Shown here in pieces: positions 49,825 to 58,627 of a stretch of 64,000 nucleotides of DNA. The stretch lies in NCBI GenBank assembly GCA_031261445.1, contig JAISJQ010000045.1:1-64000 (forward strand), written 5' to 3'. Source of the DNA: Oscillospiraceae bacterium. GTDB taxonomy: Bacteria > Bacillota > Clostridia > Oscillospirales > Acutalibacteraceae. Numbering within the stretch: position 1 is the stretch's first letter; each line of letters begins with the position of its first letter. The position numbers and the translations under genes are program-made. The notes below the pieces were generated by a model. It did no database searches. It saw only the letters and a list, made by a program, of their open reading frames with translations, and was not told the DNA's origin.

Positions 49825-51375
49825 TCATGCCCCCTGCGTTTCGTGCGCCTGCAATGCCGCGCGGACGCGTTCCTGCCAATGAGCATCTGTGAACACTTCG
49901 GCGATGTCCGCCGCAGAAAACGCCGCGCCCTGCGCGATTTCGTCCAGCACCGCTTGGGCGATCAGTCCCTCGCGCTGCCGCGCGTCTTGTGCGGCAGCGT
50001 CTAGGTCAAAGCCCAACGTGTCGCGGATGCCGCGCATAATTTCGTGCTCTGCGCCCAGCAAGCGTTGTGCACGCAGCAGACAGTCAATGCCCTCCTCCAT
50101 GCCGCGCAGGGAGCGGGCTTCTCTCTGGGCGGTGGTGCGCAGAACCACCCCGCAGGCGGCGGTGGCGTGCGTGATGCGGTCGATGAGGATCAGCGCGCCC
50201 AGCGCCTTATGCGCCGAAAAAACATCCAGCACTGCGGGCTGCATGAGCGTCAGGGCGCACAGGGCAATCTCATTTTTGCGCAGTGTGTCGGCGGCCTCAA
50301 AAGCGCCGCTGTGCACGTTGACTTTGTGGTGGATCTGGCGCACCACGGCGGGCAGAAGTTTGGTGCCCAGCTTGAGCCAATATTCCTTGCCCACGGCCAA
50401 CCGCGCGTCGTCCATCCACAGCAGTTGCGCCGTGAGGGCGTCGGCGACTTGCAGCAGAGCCCCTTGTGCCAGCACACTGCCACGAGACACATCCACTTCG
50501 CGGTCGAGCTGCACGGTGACCGCTTGCCCAGCGGCGGCACGGGGACTGTCCTGATCCCCCACGAGAATGCGCTTGACCACGGTCGTTTCGCCGCCGGGCA
50601 GGGCGGTGACGGTGTCGCCCACGGCAATGCTACCCGACTCCACCTGCCCCTGAAAGCCGCGAAAGCTGTGGTTTGGTCGGCACACACGTTGGACGGGCAG
50701 GGTGAACCCCAGCTCTTCCTGCGCGGCAATGTCTACTGTTTCTAGATGCGCCAGTAGCGTTGTGCCCGTGTACCAAGGCATATGCGCCGAGCCTTTGGTG
50801 ACGTTGTCGCCCTCCGTGGCGGAGACCGGGATGCTCACCACATGCGCCAACTTTAGCTCGTTTTGTAGCGCAAAAATATCCTCTTGAATCTCGCCGAAAA
50901 CCACCTGACGGAAGTCCACCAAGTCCATTTTATTCACGGCAAACACAAAGTGCCGGATGCCCATGAGGGCGCAGATGCGGGCATGGCGGCGGGTTTGCGC
51001 CAGCACCCCCTGTGACGCGTCCACCAGAATAATCGCCAGATCCGCAAAGGACGCGCCCACGGCCATGTTGCGGGTGTATTCCTCGTGCCCGGGGGTGTCG
51101 GCGACGATGAAGCTACGGCGTTCTGTGGTGAAGTAGCGATACGCCACATCGATGGTGATGCCCTGCTCCCGCTCGGCCATGAGACCGTCGAGCAGCAGGG
51201 AATAATCAATCGCCCCGCCCCGACTGCCCACGCGGCTGTCGAGCACCAGTGCCTGTTCTTGGTCGGCGTAGAGCAGTTTCGCATCGTACAAAATATGCCC
51301 AATCAGCGTAGACTTGCCGTCGTCCACACTGCCGCAGGTGATGAATTTCAGTAACCCAACATCGTACTTTTGCAT
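49825..51375 (-). CDS. cysN: Sulfate adenylyltransferase subunit 1 (GTPase)
   Basis: A 516-aa EF-Tu-like GTPase that with CysD makes adenylylsulfate (APS) from sulfate and ATP. G1 is GSVDDGKST (near residues 15-23). The switch II region is DTPGHEEYTRNM, and NKMDLVDF is the G4 motif. The OB-type domains 2-3 follow, then an extra C-terminal ~100-residue helical segment. Start ATG 51375 (MQKYDVGLLKFITCG). There is no APS-kinase domain. Located downstream of cysD with an A-module repeat between. Confidence 0.95.
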   Translation of the reverse strand: MQKYDVGLLKFITCGSVDDGKSTLIGHILYDAKLLYADQEQALVLDSRVGSRGGAIDYSLLLDGLMAEREQGITIDVAYRYFTTERRSFIVADTPGHEEYTRNMAVGASFADLAIILVDASQGVLAQTRRHARICALMGIRHFVFAVNKMDLVDFRQVVFGEIQEDIFALQNELKLAHVVSIPVSATEGDNVTKGSAHMPWYTGTTLLAHLETVDIAAQEELGFTLPVQRVCRPNHSFRGFQGQVESGSIAVGDTVTALPGGETTVVKRILVGDQDSPRAAAGQAVTVQLDREVDVSRGSVLAQGALLQVADALTAQLLWMDDARLAVGKEYWLKLGTKLLPAVVRQIHHKVNVHSGAFEAADTLRKNEIALCALTLMQPAVLDVFSAHKALGALILIDRITHATAACGVVLRTTAQREARSLRGMEEGIDCLLRAQRLLGAEHEIMRGIRDTLGFDLDAAAQDARQREGLIAQAVLDEIAQGAAFSAADIAEVFTDAHWQERVRAALQAHETQGA

Positions 51376-51386
51376 AAATCCAGCCC

Positions 51387-51426
51387 CAGAGAATTGTTCA
51401 TTGTCCATTGTTAATTGTAAATTGCT
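51387..51426. repeat. Inverted A module between cysD and cysN
   Basis: GAATTGTTCATTGTCCATTG and following bases, reaching into the cysD stop codon. Confidence 0.8.
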
Positions 51427-52315
51427 AAAAGTAGCCTTCCCGCTTGCGGCGTTCCATGCTGCCCTCGGCCTCTTTGTCAATGACGCGGGTGGTGCGCTCG
51501 CTGGTGACGGCGGCGAGGGTCTCGGCAATCACCGCATCTAGCGTGTCCGCGTCCGATGCGTACCCTCCCGTCAGCGGATAACACCCCAGCGTGCGGAAGC
51601 GCACTTTTTTGTGCTCTATTTCCTCGCCCGGCCGGAGCTTCAGTCGCTCGTCGTCCACCAGTATGATGTTCCCCTCGCGCTCCACCACAGGCCGCACGGC
51701 CGCAAAATACAGCGGCACAATGTCGATGTTCTCCCGCTGAATGTACTGCCAGATGTCCTTCTCCGTCCAGTTGGAGAGGGGGAACACGCGGATGCTCTCG
51801 CCCTTATGCAGGCGCGTGTTGTAGAGTTTCCAAAGTTCTGGGCGTTGATTTTTCGGATCCCAGGCGTGCTGTGCGTTGCGGAAAGAGAAAATGCGCTCCT
51901 TGGCGCGGGACTTTTCCTCGTCCCGCCGTCCGCCGCCGAACGCCGCCGTAAAGCCGTACTGGGTCAGTGCAGCCTTGAGCGCTTGGGTTTTGAGAATGTC
52001 CGTGTACGCCGCGCCGTGGTCAAAGGGATTGATGCCCTGGGCGATGGCCTCCTCGTTGCGGTAGACCAGCAGTTCAATGCCGTGCGTTTTGGACACGCGG
52101 TCACGAAAAGCGATCATTTCGCGGAACTTCCAGCTGGTGTCAATGTGCAAAAACGGAAACGGCGGCTTCTCCGGGTAGAAGGCTTTCAGTGCCAAATGCA
52201 ACATCACGGAGCTGTCCTTGCCGATGGAATAGAGCATCACCGGGCGTTCGCACTCGGCGGCCACCTCGCGGATGATGTAAATCGCCTCGGCTTCCAGTTC
52301 GTCCAAATGCGTCAC
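51425..52315 (-). CDS. cysD: Sulfate adenylyltransferase subunit 2
   Basis: A 296-aa PP-loop ATP pyrophosphatase, the catalytic subunit of the CysDN ATP sulfurylase. The PP-loop reads [17 protein letters not shown] (near residues 30-46). Conserved segments [36 protein letters not shown] and [12 protein letters not shown] are present, and the ERRKREGYF end is canonical. It is the third gene of a leftward aprA-aprB-cysD-cysN group. Confidence 0.97.
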   Translation of the reverse strand: MTHLDELEAEAIYIIREVAAECERPVMLYSIGKDSSVMLHLALKAFYPEKPPFPFLHIDTSWKFREMIAFRDRVSKTHGIELLVYRNEEAIAQGINPFDHGAAYTDILKTQALKAALTQYGFTAAFGGGRRDEEKSRAKERIFSFRNAQHAWDPKNQRPELWKLYNTRLHKGESIRVFPLSNWTEKDIWQYIQRENIDIVPLYFAAVRPVVEREGNIILVDDERLKLRPGEEIEHKKVRFRTLGCYPLTGGYASDADTLDAVIAETLAAVTSERTTRVIDKEAEGSMERRKREGYF

Positions 52316-52364
52316 TGTTTGCTCCTTTCATCGCAATGTACAATTTGTCGCGCAACTGGTTGTG

Positions 52365-52402
52365 TGGCGTAATTGTTCATTGTTCTTTGTAAATTGTTCA
52401 TT
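52365..52402. repeat. A-module repeat
   Basis: TAATTGTTCATTGTTCTTTG and following, between cysD and the ferredoxin-like gene. Confidence 0.75.
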
Positions 52403-52405
52403 GAT

Positions 52406-52720
52406 TCAGTAGTGGTTTGCTTCTCGGCTATCCACGGGGATTGTGATTTCTGTTCCGTCGGGCTTTTGGATTGTCCAGAGTAGCCGCGTGCCCTCGCGCC
52501 GGACGCGCAATGTTCCGCCCAGCCCACCCATGTCCGCGCCCAGATACAGGGCAATCGCGCTGACGGGGCATTCTTTTAGGCAGGAGGCGCAGCCCCAGCA
52601 GTTCTCGGGGTGTGCCATAAAAGCCTTGCCCTGCGCGTCCAGCGCCAACAAACTGCCCGGACAGATTTCTGTGCACGCCCCGCAGCCGATGCACAGCGCC
52701 CGCGTGAACCTAATGCTCAT
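52406..52720 (-). CDS. aprB: Adenylylsulfate reductase beta subunit-like ferredoxin
   Basis: A 104-aa protein with two [4Fe-4S] motifs: CIGCGACTEIC (from residue 10) and CWGCASCLKEC (near 42), each followed by a distal cysteine-proline. The C-terminal ~45 residues have the tail expected of AprB. ATG 52720 overlaps the aprA end by 11 bases, which makes this the electron-donor partner of AprA. It delivers electrons for reduction of APS to sulfite and AMP. Confidence 0.88.
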   Translation of the reverse strand: MSIRFTRALCIGCGACTEICPGSLLALDAQGKAFMAHPENCWGCASCLKECPVSAIALYLGADMGGLGGTLRVRREGTRLLWTIQKPDGTEITIPVDSREANHY

Positions 52721-54386
52721 AGCGCACCCCCGCCTCCACCAAATCCCGCAGGATGATCTGCACTTTTCCGTCCACCAGCTTTGAGTTAACAAAGCATTCC
52801 CACGCCGCGCTTTTTTCGGGGTAGTCCGTCCGCTCGGCGAAGCTATGCCAGCGGGTTTCCTGCCGCGCGTTTAAGTGCGCAATGAGCGAACGACACAGCA
52901 CCAGCCGCTCCTGTAGCTCACAAATATACACTAGCTCCTGCATGGACGTGGCCGCAAGATTTTTAGCGCGTAGGGTCAGCGCGTGAATTTTCTCGGCGGC
53001 CGTGGCCAGACTCTCCGCCGAAAAACGGTAGCTCGTCTGGATGCCCCCGGCGTATTCGTCCATGATGCCCTGCATCTCGGCTTCCAGCGCGTCGGTGCTC
53101 TCTTCGCTTTGCTGGCGCAAGTAGGCTTCCAGCGTGCGCTGTTTTTCTGTCACATCCAGCGCGATTGTGGGCGGCGGGTCGTCCATGTATTTCAGCGCGG
53201 CGGCGGCGGCGATTTCGCCCTCCACCAACGCGCCTGTGACGTACTTTTGCGGGCAGCCCCCCGCCACGTCCCCCGCCGCAAACAAGCCGCGGATGGTGGT
53301 TTCTCTGTCGGTGGAGACCCAATAGCCGCTGGCCGTGTGCCCGCCAACAATGTACGGCTCTGTGCCCGCAATCTCCACGTTGCGCACGCTGGGTGTCTGG
53401 CCGCTCTCCAGCCATTTGAGGGTCTGGCTGGGCGCCATGTTCAGGTACGCCCGCTGCAAATCCACGTCCTGCTCTGGCGTGATGCCCACGGTTTTTAGCA
53501 CGCACGGGCCGCGCCCGGCTCGATTTTCCGTCACTGTGCCGTGCACGCGCCCGCTGGTGGTGATGCCGTATTTTGCCTCGTAGTTCTCGCCCAGCGCGTT
53601 GACCTGCCGCGCACCCACGCCTTGCGCCAGCGTGCCCGTGGGGGCGATTGTGTCCCGGCAGCGCAGGGCGATGAAGCGCATCTCCAGCGTGGTCATTTCC
53701 GCGCCGGCGCGTATGCCCATGGCGTAGCCCGCGCCCGTGTTGAAAGGCGGATACCACATTTTGTGGCGAGAAAAACCGGGATGGTTGGGTCTGTATAGCC
53801 CTGCCGCGCCGCCCGTGGCGCAGAGCACCGCTTTGGCCCAAAGTATGTAGAGTACCCGCTCGCGCACGTCTAGCGCGATTGCGCCCAAAATGCGGTTCTC
53901 GTGCATAATGTAGTCCAGCACGTTGACATGGTTTTTCACTGTGACGCGCGGTTCTTTCTCCACGGCGGCGGCCAGCAGGGGCTTGATGTTCTCGCCGTTG
54001 ATCTTAAGGTTGCGTGCGCCGCGGGTGGCGAAGCTACCGTCCGCGTTCTTGAGGATGGTCAGCCCCAGCGCTTCCAGCCGCGCCGTGGCGGCGTTCAGCC
54101 CCTCGGCCATGGTCAGCAGCAGATCGGCGCGGGCGATGCCTTCCGCGTCCTGCTGCGCGTAGTCCACGTAGTCCTGCGGCGTGCGCCCGGGGGCAATATA
54201 CGCGTTGAGGGCGTTGACCCCGGCGGCCAGACAGCCGCTGCGCTTGATGTGCGCTTTCTCCACGATCAGCACGGAATGCGCCGTATCCGCACGACAAAAA
54301 GACAGCGCGGCCGCACACCCGGCAGTGCCGCCGCCGAGAATCAGAAAATCTGTGTGCAGGGTTTGCACGCTCAGTTTAGTGGACAT
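52710..54386 (-). CDS. aprA: Adenylylsulfate reductase alpha subunit
   Basis: A 558-aa flavoprotein of the succinate dehydrogenase/fumarate reductase family. The FAD motif is LILGGGTAGCAAALSF (residues ~17-32). The AprA-like signatures are IKRSGCLAAGVNALNAYI, GNH/GRTPQDYV-type sequence, NHPGFSRHKMWYPPFNTGAGY and GLFAAGDVAGGCPQKYV. It is shorter than dissimilatory AprA (~660 aa). The cysDN linkage suggests an assimilatory-type use of APS reductase, as in some Firmicutes. Start ATG 54386. Confidence 0.88.
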   Translation of the reverse strand: MSTKLSVQTLHTDFLILGGGTAGCAAALSFCRADTAHSVLIVEKAHIKRSGCLAAGVNALNAYIAPGRTPQDYVDYAQQDAEGIARADLLLTMAEGLNAATARLEALGLTILKNADGSFATRGARNLKINGENIKPLLAAAVEKEPRVTVKNHVNVLDYIMHENRILGAIALDVRERVLYILWAKAVLCATGGAAGLYRPNHPGFSRHKMWYPPFNTGAGYAMGIRAGAEMTTLEMRFIALRCRDTIAPTGTLAQGVGARQVNALGENYEAKYGITTSGRVHGTVTENRAGRGPCVLKTVGITPEQDVDLQRAYLNMAPSQTLKWLESGQTPSVRNVEIAGTEPYIVGGHTASGYWVSTDRETTIRGLFAAGDVAGGCPQKYVTGALVEGEIAAAAALKYMDDPPPTIALDVTEKQRTLEAYLRQQSEESTDALEAEMQGIMDEYAGGIQTSYRFSAESLATAAEKIHALTLRAKNLAATSMQELVYICELQERLVLCRSLIAHLNARQETRWHSFAERTDYPEKSAAWECFVNSKLVDGKVQIILRDLVEAGVRYEH

Positions 54387-54406
54387 GTTGCTCTCTTTTT
54401 GCTTGC

Positions 54407-54463
54407 AATACATATGTATTTGATAAGTTTTATTATTCTATCACATTCACGCGCCGCCGTCAA
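54407..54463 (-). promoter_or_regulatory. apr-cys promoter with palindrome
   Basis: TTGACG (about 54463-54458), a ~17-bp spacer and TAGAAT lie upstream of aprA. The perfect palindrome AATACATATGTATT (54407-54420) lies between the -10 box and the start codon, a likely repressor site for sulfur control. Confidence 0.6.
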
Positions 54464-54537
54464 GTGCTTTGGCGGGGATTGACAAAAGTTTTCCTTTGTG
54501 TTACCATAAATCAAGCTTCTGCATGGAGGGAGAAATT

Positions 54538-55617
54538 GTGCCCGCGCTGAGTATCTTGATCAAGCCCGCGTCGGCGGCCTGCAACTTGCGCTGCCGCTAT
54601 TGCTTCTATCGCAGGCCGGCGCAGGCGTTCATGTCCGACGCCATACTGGCCTTAATGGTGAAAAACGCCCTGCGCTCTGCCGAGGGAGGGTGCACGTTTG
54701 CCTTTCAGGGCGGCGAGCCCACGTTGGTGGGGCTGGATTTCTATGCGCGTTTGCTGGCGCTGCAAGCGCAGTATAACGTCCATCAGCTCACCATCGAAAA
54801 CACGCTGCAAACCAACGGCGTTCTGCTGGACGACGCTTGGTGCGCGTTCTTGGCAAAGCACAACTTTCTGGTCGGGCTGTCGCTGGACGGCCCGCGCAAA
54901 ATCCACGAGGCGAATCGCTGCGATGCCGAGGGCAACGGTTCGTTCAACGCGGTGATGCAAGCCGCGGGGCGACTCAAACGGCACGGCGTGGCGTTCAATA
55001 TTCTCAGCGTAATCACAGCGCAGTCGGCACGGCAACCCGATGCCCTGTACGCGTTCTATCAAAAAAAGGGCTACAGCTTCGTGCAGCTCATCCCCTGCCT
55101 CGCGCAGGGTACGGGCGAGCATAACCTACAGTCCGGGCAGTACGGCGACTTTCTATGCCGCCTGTTTGACCTGTGGTACAGCGACTTTGTGCGGGGCGCG
55201 GGGCTAGACATTCGCTTTTTCTCCAACCTAGTGCAGATGGCGGCGGGCTATGCGCCCGAAGCCTGTGGCATGTGTGGCCGTTGCACGCCCTACCCCGTGG
55301 TGGAGGCCGACGGGCGCGTGTATCCCTGCGACTTCTATGTGGTGGACGGCTGGCGTTTGGGCACGGTGGCGCAGGACTTCAGGGCGCTGCTACAAAGTGA
55401 AACAGCCCAGCGTTTTGCCGCCGTCTCACGCACAGTCCATGCAGACTGTGCCGCGTGTCCCCATGCGTTTTTGTGTCGGGGCGGCTGCCGCCGTTGGCGT
55501 GAGCCGTTTGTGGACGGACAAGCCGGACGCAACGTTTTGTGCGCCGATTACAAACAGTTTTTTGCCCACTGCGCACCGCGCATCGAGCTGTTGGCGCAGC
55601 AAATCTTTCGGGCGTAA
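54538..55617 (+). CDS. Radical-SAM/SPASM protein, anaerobic sulfatase-maturase type
   Basis: A 359-aa enzyme. The radical-SAM motif CNLRCRYC is near residue 15; AFQGGEPTLVGLDF is the GGEP motif; SLDGPRKIHEANR follows. The C-terminal SPASM region has ACGMCGRCTPYPVV, YPCDFYVVDGWRLG and CAACPHAFLCRGGCRRW, binding auxiliary [4Fe-4S] clusters. This pattern fits anaerobic sulfatase-maturating enzymes, which form formylglycine. No sulfatase is in the window; divergent transcription from apr-cys suggests a link to sulfate release. GTG 54538 follows GGAGGGAG. Confidence 0.87.
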   Translation: MPALSILIKPASAACNLRCRYCFYRRPAQAFMSDAILALMVKNALRSAEGGCTFAFQGGEPTLVGLDFYARLLALQAQYNVHQLTIENTLQTNGVLLDDAWCAFLAKHNFLVGLSLDGPRKIHEANRCDAEGNGSFNAVMQAAGRLKRHGVAFNILSVITAQSARQPDALYAFYQKKGYSFVQLIPCLAQGTGEHNLQSGQYGDFLCRLFDLWYSDFVRGAGLDIRFFSNLVQMAAGYAPEACGMCGRCTPYPVVEADGRVYPCDFYVVDGWRLGTVAQDFRALLQSETAQRFAAVSRTVHADCAACPHAFLCRGGCRRWREPFVDGQAGRNVLCADYKQFFAHCAPRIELLAQQIFRA

Positions 55618-55739
55618 GGAGCGCGGGGACGACCACATCATGGGCTTTTTGGGATTTATTCACGCAAAGAACTTGCATTGTTCACGCGCTGGATGGTACA
55701 ATATAAGCTTGAGCGAGAGAAAACAGAGGGGCGTGCATC

Positions 55740-56573
55740 GTGCATAGAGACAGAAAAATCCGGCTGGCCGTGTTGGTCAGCGTGGTGGTGCTCTTGGGTG
55801 CGGCCGTGTTTGTGTACCAAAAAATGGATAACGCCCGCGTCGATCCGCCGCCCTCTTTGCCCGCGGCACTCACGGCGCAACAGATGCCCGCGGATGACGA
55901 GACCACTGCGCCAGAGACGATTACGGCCAATCCCGGCGTGACCCCGTCCGCCACTAAACCCTTAACGCCCTCTGAACTGGCCACGGCGGCCGAACCCACC
56001 TTGCCCATTGGAGGTCGCAAGTGGCGCATTGGCATCTCTGCCGGGCACGGCGGACGCACGGGGGCGCACATCGGGTCAGATCCCAACACCGGGATTTGGG
56101 AAGACGACCTGAATCTGGACGTGGCGTTGGCCGTCAACGAGGCGTTTCAAGCGCGGGGCTTTGAGACGCTGATGAACCGCACCACCGATGTCTGGATCAA
56201 AAAAGACCCCAAAATCGCGATGTTCCGCGCGTTCAACCCGGACGTTCTGCTGGAATTTCACTTTAACACCTACGAGGGCGTGGAAAATCCCACGGGGTTG
56301 GAGGTCTATTACTACACCGAACGCCCCGGGCAAAAAGAAATGGCCGAGCTGTTGGCGGCGCGTGCGGGCGCGGCACTGGGCGGAAAATTCAAGGCCGTGG
56401 GCGATGCGGAAGATCCGTTTTATGTCTGCACCCGCTTCACCATCGGCCTGCTGGTGGAGTGCGCCTATATGGATCAAAAAAGCGACCTGCAAAGGCTGGA
56501 CACCGCCGCCGAACGCCAAGCCTTCGCCAACGCCTGCGTGGATGCCGTGGCGGAATACTTGAACAGCTTGTAG
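55740..56573 (+). CDS. N-acetylmuramoyl-L-alanine amidase (Amidase_3)
   Basis: A 277-aa exported cell-wall hydrolase. The signal anchor spans residues 8-27; a Pro/Thr-rich linker runs to about 90. The zinc-amidase domain follows with ISAGHGG (first His), WEDDLNLDVALAVN (Glu), LEFHFNTYEG (second His) and LLVECAYMDQ (catalytic Glu). It removes stem peptides from muramic acid. The GTG start at 55740 follows AGAGGGG. It is a monocistron with a TACAAT -10 box near 55696. Confidence 0.92.
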   Translation: MHRDRKIRLAVLVSVVVLLGAAVFVYQKMDNARVDPPPSLPAALTAQQMPADDETTAPETITANPGVTPSATKPLTPSELATAAEPTLPIGGRKWRIGISAGHGGRTGAHIGSDPNTGIWEDDLNLDVALAVNEAFQARGFETLMNRTTDVWIKKDPKIAMFRAFNPDVLLEFHFNTYEGVENPTGLEVYYYTERPGQKEMAELLAARAGAALGGKFKAVGDAEDPFYVCTRFTIGLLVECAYMDQKSDLQRLDTAAERQAFANACVDAVAEYLNSL

Positions 56574-56576
56574 CTG

Positions 56577-56771
56577 TTCAGAAGGCAGAGGGCAGAATTT
56601 CGGTTATGATTCTGTCGTCTCTCCTCAAATATGTGTAGGGGACGCCGCCCTCGGCGTCCCGTTTTTTACCGGTTTTTTCTATTTAGCGGGACGCCCAAGG
56701 GAGGCGTCCCCTACAGAAAGCAGAGGACAGAGGGCACATCTGCCCTCTGTCCTCTGACTTCTGTCTTCTGT
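56577..56771. repeat. B-C-B composite repeat
   Basis: Two B modules (CAGAAGGCAGAGGGCAGAAT; inverted CTGCCCTCTGTCCTCTGACT) flank a C palindrome (GTAGGGGACGCCGCCCTCGG ... CCCAAGGGAGGCGTCCCCTA), between converging genes. Confidence 0.82.
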
Positions 56772-58514
56772 TTACTTGTACTTCGGCCGCGCCGTGTAGT
56801 GCGTGTGGAGTAGCTCGTGCGCCTTGTGGCTGCCGGGCTCGCCCAGATATTCGGCGTACAGCTGCTTGATGGCCGGATTCTCATGGCTCTTGCGCACGGC
56901 ACTGGCGGCGTCCGCTTCATAGAGCGCTTTGGCGCGTGCGCCACGCAGATCCACAAAGTTGCGCACCACGGCGTGCTGCACGGGCTGACCGCCGCCGTTC
57001 ACACAGCCGCCGGGGCAGGCCATGATTTCGATGAAGTGGTACTTGCTCGTACCCGCCGCGATTTCCTCAAGCACTTTGCGGGCGTTCTGCAGGCCGCTGG
57101 CGGCGCAGACGTTCACCGTCAGGTCACCCACTTGGTAGCTGGCCTCTTTGATGCCTTTCGTGCCGCGCACTTCCGTGAAGTCCAGACTGCGCAACTCCTC
57201 GCCCGTCAGCGTTTCTACCGCCGTGCGCAGGGCCGCTTCCATCACGCCGCCCGTCGCGCCAAAGATGACACCCGCGCCCGACGCTTCGCCCAGCGGGTTG
57301 TCGAATTCTTCATCCGCCAAGTGCTTAAAGTAGATGCCCGCGCTGTCGATCATCCGCGCCAGCTCACGCGTGGTGATGGCAATGTCCACGTCCGGGTAGC
57401 CCGTGGCATTTTGGCCGTCGCGCTTATTCTCAAACTTCTTGGCGGTGCAGGGCATCACGCCCACGCAGACGATTTTCGCCGGGTCAATGCCGTTCTTTTC
57501 GGCGTACCAGCTCTTGATGACCGCGCCGAACATCTGTTGCGGCGATTTGCAACTGGACAGGTGCGGGATGAGCTGCGGGAAGTAGTGCTCGCAGTACTTC
57601 ACCCAGCCGGGGGAGCAGGAGGTGATCATGGGTAGCACGCCGCCGTTTGTGACGCGCTCGATGAGCTCGTTGGCCTCCTCCATGATGGTCAGGTCGGCGG
57701 CAAAGTCGGTGTCGAACACTTTGTCGAAGCCCAAACGGCGCAGGGCGGCGACCATTTTGCCCTGTACATTCGTGCCCAGCTTCAGCCCGAACGCCTCGCC
57801 CAGCGTGGCGCGGATGGACGGCGCGGTGTGCACGATGACGTATTTTTCCGGGTCGTTGATGGCGGCCAGCACTTTGTCTGTGTCGTCCTTTTCGCTCAGC
57901 GCACCCGTGGGGCAGTTGACGATGCACTGGCCACAGCTGACGCAGGAGACATCGGCCAAGTCTTTCTCAAACGCAGAGCCGATATGGGTATTGAAGCCGC
58001 GGGCGTTCGCGCCGATGACGGCGCAATCCTGTTGCTGGCAGGCGGCCACGCAACGGCGGCAGAGGATGCAGCGGTTGTTGTCGCGTACCATGTGGGCGGC
58101 AGAGTCGTCGAAGTCGTAGCGCGGATTTTCGCCCGCAAAGTGCGCCTCGTCGTCCACGCCGAACTCTTTGCACAGCGCCTGCAACTCGCAGTTGCCCGAA
58201 CGCACGCACGAGAGGCAACGGCGGTCGTGGGTCGAGAGGATGAGCTCCAGCGTGAGCTTGCGGCTCTTGCGCACTTTTTCGGTGTTGGTGAACACCTCCA
58301 TGCCCTCCGTCACGGGGAACACGCAGGCGGTGACCAGCGAACGCGCACCCTTGACCTCCACCATGCAGATGCGGCACGCGCCGATTTCGTTGATCTCCTT
58401 GAGGTAGCACAGGGTGGGGATTTCGATGCCGATGGTGCGCGCGGCCTCTAGGATGGTCGATCCCGCCGGCACGCTCGCGGCCATGTTATTGATTTTGATA
58501 TTGACAGTTTCCAT
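56772..58514 (-). CDS. hydA: [FeFe]-hydrogenase catalytic subunit
   Basis: A 580-aa hydrogenase. The N-terminal [2Fe-2S] domain (about 1-80) is followed by a His-ligated [4Fe-4S] region (C-x2-C...), a two-cluster ferredoxin domain (CILCRRCVAAC near 150; CVSCGQCIVNC near 195) and the H-cluster domain. L1 is TSCSPGW (near 300), L2 is MPCTAKK (near 354) and L3 is MACPGGCVNGGGQP (near 495). It makes or oxidises H2. With hydB, hydC and a 2Fe-2S protein it forms the electron-bifurcating type complex using NADH and ferredoxin. Confidence 0.97.
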   Translation of the reverse strand: METVNIKINNMAASVPAGSTILEAARTIGIEIPTLCYLKEINEIGACRICMVEVKGARSLVTACVFPVTEGMEVFTNTEKVRKSRKLTLELILSTHDRRCLSCVRSGNCELQALCKEFGVDDEAHFAGENPRYDFDDSAAHMVRDNNRCILCRRCVAACQQQDCAVIGANARGFNTHIGSAFEKDLADVSCVSCGQCIVNCPTGALSEKDDTDKVLAAINDPEKYVIVHTAPSIRATLGEAFGLKLGTNVQGKMVAALRRLGFDKVFDTDFAADLTIMEEANELIERVTNGGVLPMITSCSPGWVKYCEHYFPQLIPHLSSCKSPQQMFGAVIKSWYAEKNGIDPAKIVCVGVMPCTAKKFENKRDGQNATGYPDVDIAITTRELARMIDSAGIYFKHLADEEFDNPLGEASGAGVIFGATGGVMEAALRTAVETLTGEELRSLDFTEVRGTKGIKEASYQVGDLTVNVCAASGLQNARKVLEEIAAGTSKYHFIEIMACPGGCVNGGGQPVQHAVVRNFVDLRGARAKALYEADAASAVRKSHENPAIKQLYAEYLGEPGSHKAHELLHTHYTARPKYK

Positions 58515-58524
58515 AACAACTCCC

Positions 58525-58622
58525 GTTTATTCAATTAACAATTTACAATTGACAATTAACAATTGTGGATTCTTCGCCTCAGGCGAGAATTGTTCATTGT
58601 TCATTGTTAATTGTTCATTGCG
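58525..58622. repeat. A-module repeat pair
   Basis: CAATTAACAATTTACAATTG ... and inverted GAATTGTTCATTGTTCATTG around a short TTCGCCTCAGGCGA stem, inserted between hydB and hydA. Confidence 0.8.
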
Positions 58623-58627
58623 TAGCC

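Noticed and set aside
52963..53841. Long leftward frame inside aprA in another phase
   Set aside because: Arg/His/Gly-rich shadow; the aprA frame carries FAD motifs through the whole interval.
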